A model generated the notes under the pieces. That model saw nothing but the letters and a program-made list of their open reading frames with translations. It searched no databases and had not been told where the DNA came from. A stretch of DNA of 64,000 nucleotides from Hemibagrus wyckioides (taxonomy: Eukaryota; Chordata; Actinopteri; Siluriformes; Bagridae). Both the position numbers and the translations under genes were made by a program. The first letter of the stretch is position 1. The number at the start of each line of letters is the position of its first letter. The stretch lies in assembly GCF_019097595.1 (NCBI RefSeq), contig NC_080710.1:26467280-26531279 (forward strand), written 5' to 3'. Below, one piece after another: positions 35,921-46,008 of the stretch.

Positions 35921-37990
35921 TAACTGTGTACCAGTTTAGCATCATGCAATTCAGGTGTGTTGCTACTACCATAAAGCTTCCTGCCTATAGAAGTACAGAA
36001 GAAAGAATGAATGAACAGCAGTGAGACAACATGATTGCGCAGTGCTAGCTCTGACCACACACAATGTCTGTTTACTTCTGTTCCCTTTACACAAATTTAG
36101 AACATGTTCACAAAAACATCTGAAAGAATGAAGGTCAAAACACTACCCAGGCCTCTGAGGGACAACCAGATCGAGGGCTCTGGAGCTGCCTCAACTTTAC
36201 GAGCACTCCAGCAGAAGCCATCTGCTGCGAAACACACCATCAACACAACAATTCCACAGAGACTACTCTTCACATGCAGATGCACACACACACACACACA
36301 CACACACAAACGTGTACACACTCTCATGATCTGACTACATTCACATTTTGACTCTCCACTCAATTTTTCTGTATTTAAAAAAAATCTATTATTATTACAG
36401 CGAATGCAGCAGATGAAATCATCAAAATGGAATGCAGGGGTACGCAAGTGGCCTTCACAAGCACTATGGGAGTCTGGTCATAAATACCAGAGAGAGTGCT
36501 CTGAGGCAGCCAGGATCAGCTGACCCCCATGACTCTGAACCATCATAAAGCGACTATAGTGAGCAGTGAGGTCATCGGGCTAGAAGAAAGAACGAAAGCA
36601 GCCATTGAGGTTGAGGAATCTGCTGTCAGAGGGCAGGCAGGGCCACAAGGACCATTACGCTACCGATTAGCCATTGCATCATGCTAACAACCGCTGACCT
36701 AGGCACTGTATATAATCCACACCGGTCAGTGTTCTCATATAACTGACAGAATCACCAATCAATGAAGATGATTATGGAATGCTATAAAAGGCATGTCTAG
36801 TTGAAGAATTACCCATGACCGAGCACAGGGTTTTTAAAATGGGGGATTTTTGTCAAAAAAGGAATTCCTCTTTATTTTATGTACAAGAGCAGAGATTAGC
36901 AAAAACGAATATAGGAAAGCTAACAGAAAGAATGCTAAAGCAGATTGAGAACATTTCGTGAACTCTTTCTGGATGCAAATGATAGATCAAGTGGCTTTAT
37001 TGTTTTAAATATGAACCCTGTAGTAAAGTGCAAACCTCATCCAAATGAAACATTAGCCTTTTAAGTCTCCGACCACTTTAGGAGACAATCCTGAGACGCA
37101 TCATTTTTATATGCGATTACTACATGGTTAGCTACATTCACGTGTACCTTGATGGTATGAAGGTAAGACTACACCTAGATCTGTATCTATCTTCACAGAC
37201 TGAAATCCAACCTCATGATCTGTAGCTCCAATTCACATAAAATAGCTAAACTCATCATGGAAAGAAGCGCTCCATCTTCTTAAAAGTTCTGAAGCAAAAA
37301 GAAGAAACCCCCACACAGGACACAAAGCATGTGAGAAGCTCCACTAAGAGACGAACCATCTGTAGACATGATCCGAGTGATTTGTTGCTTCTGAGCTACA
37401 AGCCAAGAGTTAATAAAAGTCAGCTTTAGCTCACTGCCAAGCATGATGTGTTCATTAAGACTGGATGTTCATCAATTAATCAAAAACATGCAAGCAACAA
37501 TGTCTGATCCAGATCTTTGGATCTATTTGGAGCTCACACACAAACCTGCTCTGAATGGCATCGGTATCTGGTGATGTTTCACGTTTTGGAAACGGGATCA
37601 CGGCAGATTCTGGAATAGATCGGATCACAGCTTGGAATGTGAGAACTAATAAAAGGGATAAATTTAGGCAAACAGTGAGAGACGATGAAAGAGGAGGAGG
37701 GAGGGAGAGTGAAATCCATTTCATTTGTAGCCATTTCATGACTTGTGTATCTGTCAAGTAAACTTGTTAATGGACTTAGCAGGAAGCAAGAGGGAGACAG
37801 ACACATTCTTTCCCCGTGTTCTGGAAGATGAAACCCGTCTCTTCCAGTCTCTCAGTACACAAGACAGGAGCAGGATGACATTTTACAGAGCTCTGGTATT
37901 ATTGGAGCAGAAAAGCAGGCTTTGGTGGAAAGATTCCTGTGCCTGTACTGCATCACTGAGCTTGAGACATATTTAAGCTATTTGGCAGTG
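35921..37990. other. Unique non-coding DNA, no gene seen
   Basis: Single-copy sequence with one CA microsatellite. A minus-strand open frame at 36097-36447 (116 residues) crosses the CA tract and has no domain. Nothing else is recognised. Confidence 0.5.
36281..36308. repeat. (CA)n microsatellite
   Basis: Run of about 14 CA units. Confidence 0.95.
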
Positions 37991-37994
37991 CCCT

Positions 37995-39115
37995 GCATCC
38001 TCCTCCCCAGAAAACCCAATCTTCCTCCCTGCCTCTCCAATTCCTTCAGCTCTTCTGTTTCCTCCAACTCGTCTGTCTCTACATACAATACCAGGTTTTC
38101 CAGCTCTTTCATCTCCTCCATCTCTTCAGCGCCTCTATCACTTCCAGCTCTTGTTCCGTTTCGTCTCCTCCAGGTCGTCTGTCTTTTCAATCTTTCCTAA
38201 ACTCCGTTCCGTCTCCTCCAGAAACTCCAGCTCATCCATCTTTCCCAGTTCCTCCAACTCTCCAGTCTTTTCTAGTCTCTTCAGTAACTCCATCTCCTTT
38301 GCCTTGTGTATCCTCCGGTTAAGCCATCTTCTCCAGTTGCTCCTCCAGCTCCTTCTCTTCCAGCTATTCTCACTATCTTTTCTCTCCTCAAACTCATTCA
38401 TCTTCACTTCTGCCACCTCTTCCCTTTTTGTCTACCTCCATCACTTCGAGTTATTGTTCCGCTTCATGAATTTTAGCAACTCCTTCTCCTGTGCCTCTTA
38501 GTTCTTCTTCAGATAATTAATCTCTGCCAACTCCTTCATCTCTTCCATATCCACCAGCTCCCTCCATCTCTTCCATCTCCTCTAGCTCTTCTTCTGTTTT
38601 ATCTCCTTCAAGCCCTCTAACTCTTCATTCTTCCCTAACTTCTCAGTCTCCTCTGGCTGTTAAGTCTACTTTGTAGCTTCCATCTCCACAAACTCGTCCA
38701 TCTCTTCTAGCATGCCTTTTATTTGATCTCCTTCATCTCCACTATATTCTCTAACATCTTATATGTTTCTGCCACCTTCAACAACTCAAGCTCATTCGTC
38801 TTCTCCAGCACCTGCAACTCTCCTGTCTTCTCTAGTCTCTCCTGCACCTTCTCCTTATTTATCTTCTTCAGCCTCTCCAACACCTTCTCCATTATCACTC
38901 CAAGTCTCCTCTAACTTTTTCAACTCCATGAGATCTTCCATCACCCTCACCTCCTGTAGCTTTAGTTTCATCTTCTCCAGATCCTTTTCAGTCTTCTTTC
39001 CTGTCTCCTCCACTACTTTCCTTTTGCCATGTATTCTCCCAGCTTTTCTCTCTCTCTCCCATCACCTTCCAATCTTTAACGCTTCCTTTCGTTCCTGCAC
39101 CTCCAGCTCCAATCC
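37995..39115 (-). repeat. Pyrimidine-rich block; minus strand is broken Glu/Lys/Leu coiled-coil-like peptide
   Basis: Over 1.1 kb the plus strand is nearly all pyrimidine, made of variants of 'CTCCAGCTCTTCCATCTCTTC'. The minus strand is therefore GAG/AAG/CTG/GAA-rich and reads as heptad-like peptide in short frames: 38892-38719 gives MEKVLERLKKINKEKVQERL..., then EKTGELQVLEKTNELELL; 38416-38138 contains EKTGELEELGKMDELEFLEE; 38190-37978 contains ETDELEETEELKELE. Frame changes and in-frame stops separate them. It is either a decayed minisatellite or a decayed repeat-rich coiled-coil exon. No splice sites or homology identify a parent gene. Confidence 0.8.
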
Positions 39116-40826
39116 TATCTACTGATAAGCAAAAATCTGGACTGGACTATAGTCCATGCAATGATTATAAATGTTCTTGTTTTTTGAACATAATGAGGGA
39201 ATGTGATCAACTAGCACCTTATATTAATCACTTTCATTCGTCTCAAGTGATCAAAGGCTCATGGTGGCCGTCTGTAATGAGGGTGATGTTTTACAGAAAG
39301 GAATGTGTGGTGTGGATTTGACTCTGTTTTCTATAGTTTTTCACCAGGGCTTATTGGCCATTGAATCCAGATGTAAGCAAGCATGATGCCAGCACACCAC
39401 AACCATGCAAAAACATTAGCCAAGGAAACCTGAGCTCTAAAAATACATGGAAACTCAGACACATTTATATAAAAACACCTATACCAATGGATCTAAAATG
39501 CAGCACATACATACATGTCAACATAAAGGCACATAAATAATTTGTGCCTTGCAACACACACAAAGAGTGCTATGAAAGAAAGAACCAGTCGGTCAGGATT
39601 TGGTAAAGGTTTGATCACTGTACATTGGTTTAACTCGAAGAAAATGTAACTCAAACCTAACACCACAGCGCCCCCTACTGCCAGACAAAAGAAGCTCGCT
39701 CTTTCACACATTCACGTTTCTGAGGGTTTTCAACCACTTAGGGGCTTTCAGTTTATTTCAAAGATCATCATTAAGTTTGCTTCAAAGAGCCAGACTTATC
39801 GCATCACACCAAATTGCTTCGTTTCCAAATGACACAGTCAAAACAAACATGACTGCCAAATAAGAATCCAACAAAAACAGCTGAGAAGCATAAAGTCTCG
39901 AGTGTGAGTGGAGGGTTAAAGGCCCATTCAGAACATCATACAGTGCCTGAAAACTAGGAAGTGACTGGATAAAAGATGTTTGGAAACACTGAGTGAAACG
40001 CCAGTAAAGATCTGGTTGAATATTTTATGAAAGGAGAGTGTCTGGTTGACTGACAGCAGGTCTTATATTACAGTATTTGTGTTTGCTTCAATATAAACAG
40101 GTTAGGATTCTGAAGAAAATTAAATTTGCCATTCGTTCTTCACCGTATCGTTCTTCTCCTTCATTCTCACTCGGTACAAAAAGCGTGGTGGGAGCTCCCG
40201 CAGGCATTTCCTGTCTCAGAGGCTCACGTTACCCAGGAGATGCTTGGAGTGATCGTCCCTGTAGATCACACCTCTACTCCAGGTGCATTTATTTCTAACA
40301 CTTAGCTGTGCTGTGCAATGCAAAATACAATGTGTGTGTGTGTGTGTGTGTGCACATCATGCATATGCCTCAGATTGCATCATTGTGCTATACTGGTCTA
40401 AAATCAGCAAGATAATGATGCCATTTAGAGATATGCCGTGGTAGTGGGGTAATGGTATATTTACTTCCAGCTCAGCTCTGTGTGTTTGTGAGTGCGAGAT
40501 GTCAAATGGATCACAGAAAGATGATGGTCTCTGCGGTGAAAGTAGTTAATGATGCTTTCGTGAAGTCATTACATGAAAGCTATTTCATTCTCTTTGTGTA
40601 TATAACAGTTATATGTGCACTGTAAAGAGCTGTATATAAATAAACACTTGAGCTCGTGGAGAAACATACACAGAATGAAAAATATCCTTTTTCATCCACA
40701 TCAGTTTTCATTCAGAATGTGTGATCTTCTAGGTGATCAAAAATTCACTGTATAAAATCTAACATTTCAACAACAGTAATAAAAATGATGGGAACTATTT
40801 CAAGGGGCGGTACAATAATCACACAA

Positions 40827-40828
<2 letters not shown>
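39116..40828. other. Unique non-coding DNA, no gene seen
   Basis: Single-copy sequence between the pyrimidine block and the 36-bp minisatellite. A GT run lies at 40331-40352. No exon is supported. Confidence 0.5.

Positions 40829-40862
<34 letters not shown>
40829..40862. repeat. (TG)n microsatellite
   Basis: About 17 TG units, ending 35 bp before the first recognisable unit of the 36-bp minisatellite. Confidence 0.95.
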
Positions 40863-40866
<4 letters not shown>

Positions 40867-40897
40867 TGCATATACTATAGAAAGAAATCTTCACTGA

Positions 40898-43430
40898 GTT
40901 CAACAGGGTTCCTCAGGAACATGTCCTCGACCAGGGTTTACAGGTACCAAGGATAGAACAGGGTTTTTTGGTACAGAGGACATGCTGCTTTCACCAGGGT
41001 TTACAGGTATTGATGACACACCTCCTTATCCAGAATACTTGTCTTCCTCACTATGGTTTACAAGTATAGGGATGACTGGTATGCCTCCTTCACGAGGGTT
41101 TAGAAGTATTGAGGACACACCTCCTTTATCAGGGTTTAGAGGTACAGAGGATATGCCTCCTTCATCAGGGTTTAGGGGTACTGAGGATACACCTCCATCG
41201 GGGTTTAAGGGTAGTGAGGATCCACTTCTTTCATCAGGGTTTACACGTCTCCTTCAACAGAATAAATGTTTCCCTAACCAGGGTTTTGAGTACTGAAGTC
41301 ACTCCTCCTTTACCAGGGTTTATGGGTAGCGAGGACATTCCTCCTTTAATAGGGTTTATGGGTACTGAGGACACTCCTCCTTTACCAGGGTTTAAAGTCA
41401 CTGAATACATGCCTCCTTTACCAGGGTTTAGAGGCACTGAGGACATGCCTCCTTTACCAGGGTTTAAAGACACTGAGGACATGCCTCCTTTACCAGGGTT
41501 TAAAGACGCTGAGGATATGCCTCCTTTACCAGGGTTTAAAGACGCTGAGGATATGCCTCCTTTACCAGGGTTTAAAGACGCTGAGGATATGCCTCCTTTA
41601 CCAGGGTTTAAAGGCACTGAGGATATGCCTCCTTTACCAGGGTTTAAAGGCACTGAGGACATGCCTCCTTTACCAGGGTTTAAAGACACTGAGGACATGC
41701 CTCCTTTACCAGGGTTTAAAGGCACTGAATACATGCCTCCTTTACCAGGGTTTAAAGGCACTGAGGACATGCCTCCTTTACCAGGGTTTAAAGGCACTGA
41801 ATACATGCCTCCTTTACCAAGGTTTAAAGGCACTGAATACATGCCTCCTTTACCAGGGTTTAAAGGCACTGAGGATATGCCTCCTTTACCAGGGTTTAAA
41901 GGCACTGAATACATGCCTCCTTTACCAGGGTTTAAAGGCACTGAGGATATGCCTCCTTTACCAGGGTTTAAAGGCACTGAATACATGCCTCCTTTACCAG
42001 GGTTTAAAGGCACTGAATACATGCCTCCTTTACCAGGGTTTAAAGGCACTGAATACATGCTTCCTTTACCAGGGTTTAAAGGCACTGAATACATGCCTCC
42101 TTTACCAGGGTTTAAAGGCACTGAGGACATGCTTCCTTTACCAGGGTTTAAAGGCACTGAATACATGCCTCCTTTACCAGGGTTTAAAGGCACTGAGGAC
42201 ATGCTTCCTTTACCAGGGTTTAAAGGCACTGAGGACATGCCTCCTTTACCAGGGTTTAAAGGCACTGAGGACATGCCTCCTTTACCAGGGTTTAAAGACA
42301 CTGAGGATATGCCTCCTTTACCAGGGTTTAAAGGCACTGAATACATGCCTCCTTTACCAGGGTTTAAAGGCACTGAATACATGCCTCCTTTACCAAGGTT
42401 TAAAGGCACTGAGGACATGCCTCCTTTACCAGGGTTTAAAGGTACTGAATACATGCCTCCTTTACCAAGGTTTAAAGGCACTGAATACATGCCTCCTTTA
42501 CCAGGGTTTAAAGGCACTGAATACATGCCTCCTTTACCAGGGTTTAAAGGCACTGAATACATGCCTCCTTTACCAGGGTTTAAAGGCACTGAGGACATGC
42601 CTCCTTTACCAGGGTTTAAAGGCACTGAATACATGCGTCCTTTACCAGGGTTTAAAGGCACTGAATACATGCCTCCTTTACCAGGGTTTAAAGGCACTGA
42701 ATACATGCCTCCTTTACCAGGGTTTAAAGGCACTGAATACATGCCTCCTTTACCAGGGTTTAAAGGCACTGAATACATGCCTCCTTTACCAGGGTTTAAA
42801 GGCACTGAGGACATGCCTCCTTTACCAGGGTTTAAAGGCACTGAATACATGCCTCCTTTACCAGGGTTTAAAGGCACTGAATACATGCCTCCTTTACCAG
42901 GGTTTAAAGGCACTGAGGACATGCCTCCTTTACCAGGGTTTAAAGGCACTGAATACATGCCTCCTTTACCAGGGTTTAAAGGCACTGAATATATGCCTCC
43001 TTTACCAGGGTTTAAGGGCACTGAGGACATGCCTCCTTCACCAGGGTTTAAAGGCACTGAGGACATGCCTCCTTTACCAGGGTTTAGAGGTACTAATCAA
43101 ACTCCACCATCACTAGAGTTTATGGATACTGAGAACATTCCTACTTTACCAGGATTTAGAGGTACTAAGAAAACTCCTCTTTCACCAGGGTTTAAGGCTG
43201 CTGAGGACACGCCTCCTTCACCAAGGTTTAGGGGGACTAAGAACACGCCTCCTTCATCAAGGTTTAGGGGTACTGAGGACATGCCTCCTTCACCAGGGTT
43301 TAGGAGTACTGAGGACACGCCTCCTTCACCAGGGTTTACAGGTACTGAGGACACACCTCCTTCACCAGCGCTTAGAGGTAATGAGGACACGCCCCCTTTA
43401 TTAAGGCTGACAGAGACTGATGCCACACAT
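40898..43430 (+). repeat. 36-bp minisatellite with in-frame 12-residue repeat
   Basis: Units follow GGC ACT GAG/GAA GAC/TAC ATG CCT / CCT TTA CCA GGG TTT AAA. About 59 units lie between 41300 and 43430, all 36 bp or a multiple, and about 10 diverged units precede them from 40898. Translation of the plus strand gives GTE(D/Y)MPPLPGFK repeated. The central units (about 41420-43090) are nearly identical, while those at both edges are diverged, with TPPSPGFR-like versions. The reading frame is not continuous across the left edge: units before about 41285 are in another frame, lost by a one-base deletion in 'GGGTTTTGAGTACTG'. From 41109 a 794-residue frame is open, but a second plus frame (ALNTCLLYQGLK) and a minus frame (LNPGKGGMYSVP, 610 residues) are open too, as expected for a 36-bp unit. 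I annotate it as a minisatellite; coding is possible but unproven. No signal peptide, flanking domain or clear splice acceptor is visible. Confidence 0.95.
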
Positions 43431-43576
43431 TCACTGTTACCAAAAATTTATGGTTCTCACACACACACACCACCTGTCATATATACCTCCTGAGTCTGCA
43501 AACTCCAAGAAACAGGAAGAGCCAGAGAGAGCAACAGGATTATAATATTCTAATCACTGCCAATATGAAAAGCGCC
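43431..43576. other. Right flank of the minisatellite
   Basis: After the last recognisable unit the 794-residue frame runs on through a short CA run and ends at a TGA at 43491-43493. The following bases are unique non-coding sequence. Confidence 0.6.
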
Positions 43577-43720
43577 CACACACACAAACACAAACACACA
43601 TACACACAGCATTCAAACACACACACACAGCATTCAAACACACACAAACACACAGCATTCAAACACACACACACACAAACACACACACAAACAGACACAC
43701 AAACACACAGCATTCAAACA
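43577..43720. repeat. CA-rich minisatellite with 'CAGCATTCAAACACAC' units
   Basis: CA/ACAA tract in which 'CACAGCATTCAAACACAC' recurs about four times (43605-43720) with variable CA spacing. Confidence 0.9.
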
Positions 43721-45489
43721 CTATTTACTCACAGTGGGAAGTGTATGACAGCTCCACTTTGCTCCTGACTAAAACACCAACAGCTAAAACTAATTAAAGT
43801 TCAGGCGACAAGTGCAAAATACCGCCAAGTCTCCTGCTTCTAGTCATTCCAGACAAGCTGGAGGCTCGTCTAACACATGGTGAAGATGATTGGAGGAAAC
43901 ACCCAGGGGTTCAGAAACTAACTTGCTCACACATTTCACCCCTTTACAAACACAACCCACAACATGGCTTAGCTTACGCTCCTGCTGAGAACCAAATATA
44001 ACCATCAAGAGAGCTTGTTTAGGTAAATTTTGTCGTGTTCACAGAAAATACAGAAGAAAATGTTGTGAAAAGGCCTTTGAATTTGCAAAAGCATCATCAC
44101 AGCATGACTGCTCAGCAGACATAGTGGAGAAGACCAGAGGCTGTGCTGGAGCTAGCATGTGGCAAATCAAGGCAAAGCGTGTCTGTGGTCTGGGCTTTCA
44201 CGAGATAAACACGACACAGTGTGTGTTTTCTCGAAGCACACATAAGACAAACAGGGCGCAGCATGTATGTAGCTGAAGATCACATGAGATAAACAGGGCA
44301 CAGTGTGAGATTGTGTCGGAAGTTAAGACATCATGTGTCACTTCTATTCGACATGGCAGTCAGTTCACTCAGCAGTTCACCAAAGCTCACTCAATGTCCA
44401 ACGGAACAGTCCAAGAAGACAAGTAGATGACCAGAAGACAACAAGAACAGTTTTGTGATTTCTGTGCTATGAGCTGAGCTTGGAGTTTAGCAGGAATCAT
44501 ATGAATGCTTGTTTTGGGCCTAGGAATGGTCCAGAGACCTGATCACTGGTCCTGTTAAAAGTGGTGATCTGGACATCACTTTAATCTGAGTTAGTGCTCA
44601 GGGCCAGATGACGGGTAACATAACTGGTTTAAGCTTCCTGTTGATAAGGAAAGGGTTACTATAGTTACTGAGATACAAAACCAGACTCAAAGAACTGGAG
44701 CACTCTAATTACAGTAGCTTACATTCATTGTGCGATCACTTGTAAGGAGAACACAGTATAAATGTGTGTCTCGTGCAGGCCTGTATGTCTAAAAAACCAT
44801 TTTGTACGAGATCAGCTCCTTGTTCACAAATGATCCTGCATGATGACAAGCCCTGCTTTCGATTGCACTCGAGCGTTGATACCATGGAAAGATAATGAAA
44901 AATTGATCCACGGTTTAAAAATGTGAAACCACACCTCAGAATATGAGCCATGAACCAAAAAGAAACCCAGAACTGGTCATGTGTTCAATTTCAAGTAATC
45001 AGACTAAGTGTGAAAACACCTTAGCTCAAAAGCTGATCTCGTTGGAGTTTCTGCATAGGTAAAACATCAAATTGTGTCAAACGAAAGATGTAGTTTCTTC
45101 TAGATGTTCAGAATTCCTTCCACATTAAATTAGAGAATTTACATTTCTGGCAGACATTTCTGTCTTACATTTTCTTATCCAGAGCGACTTACAATTTAAG
45201 TACTTTAAGTACACCTTAACCACAAAGCTACCGCTACGCTACCAAGTTAGAATTTGATATCTTCTGCCGCTCGGTGAAGTTAAATTCCTTCAATGTTAAA
45301 TTTGAGACCCTATCAACTGCTGTGGTATGACATGAATAAAACACTGATTGTTGCTAGAAAATATAATCACCTTCTACACTGGGTTAGGCCACATCACATC
45401 ACTCCAGCATTGTTTATCTTCATGTATTACTTTTTCCATTACTGTTAATAATTACAACCAGCTCTTTAGATATTCATAGACATCCAGAC
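43721..45489. other. Mostly unique non-coding DNA
   Basis: Single-copy sequence. Near 44200-44310 'GAGATAAACAGGGCACAGTGTG' variants occur three times about 43 bp apart. A SINE-tail fragment lies at 45130-45240. No gene is supported. Confidence 0.5.
45130..45240 (-). repeat. SINE fragment (family 2)
   Basis: It holds 'TTTACATTTCTGGCAGACAT', 'TTCTTATCCAGAGCGACTTA' and 'CCTTAACCACAAAGCTACC'. These are the tail and head blocks of the family at 54231-54440, with the middle deleted. Confidence 0.6.
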
Positions 45490-46008
45490 ACTGACTAGGC
45501 ATAACTTTATGACCACCTGCCTAATATTGTATTGGTCCCCCTTTTTGCTGCCAAAACAGCCCTGACCCATCATGCACTGTGTATTCTGACACCTTTCTAT
45601 CAGAACCAGTATTAACTTCTTAATAGATCGGACCACACGGGCCAGCCTTCACTCCCCACGTGCATCAATGAGCCTTGGCTGCCCCTGACCCCATCACCAG
45701 TTCACCACTGTTCCTTTCTTGGACCACTTTTGATAGATACTGAACACTGCAGACCGGGAACACCCCACAAGAGCTGCAGTTTTGGAGATGTTCTGATCCA
45801 GTCATCTAGCCATCACAATTTGGCCCTTGTCAAACTCACTCAAATCCTTACGCTTGCCCATTTTTCCTGCTTCTAACACATCAACTTTGAGGACAAAATG
45901 TTCACTTGCTGCCTAATATATCCCACCCACTAACAGGTGCCATGATGAGGAGATCATCAATGTTATTAATTTGTCAGTGGTCATAATATTATGCCTGATC
46001 AGAGTAAA
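45490..46008 (-). mobile_element. Tc1-derived defective element, sister copy 1
   Basis: The left end 'GACTAGGCATAACTTTATGA' + 'CCACCTGCC' and the right end 'GTGGTCATAATATTATGCCT' + 'GATCAGAGTA' are inverted repeats of each other with mismatches. It shares with 53695-54228 the same deletion junction ('CCCTGACCCATCATGCACTG', near 45570), joining the end region directly to the first part of the transposase. At about 520 bp it lacks the whole catalytic domain. Copies with one shared junction imply that a defective master was moved by transposase supplied elsewhere. Confidence 0.9.
45575..45861 (-). pseudogene. Tc1-like transposase N-terminal remnant, with stops
   Basis: From ATG at 45861-45859 the minus strand reads [19 protein letters not shown], a TGA stop, then LDQNISKTAALVGCSRSAV and FSIYQKWSKKGTVVNW, a second TGA, and LIDARGE. 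This is the paired helix-turn-helix DNA-binding part that recognises the element's inverted repeats. Both TGAs are at positions where the family has an Arg CGA codon, consistent with CpG decay. The catalytic domain is absent. Confidence 0.85.

Noticed and set aside
41234..43066. 610-residue minus-strand open frame (LNPGKGGMYSVP repeat)
   Set aside because: Automatic consequence of the 36-bp unit having no stop in that frame; it is antisense to an equally open plus frame and has no start or domain context.
40898..43430. CRISPR-like array (regular 36-bp direct repeats)
   Set aside because: Units are contiguous with no unique spacers, no cas genes exist, and the DNA is vertebrate.
40898..43430. 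Interstitial telomere-like repeat because of 'CAGGGTTTA'
   Set aside because: The TTAGGG hexamer is not repeated; the similarity is part of the 36-bp unit only.
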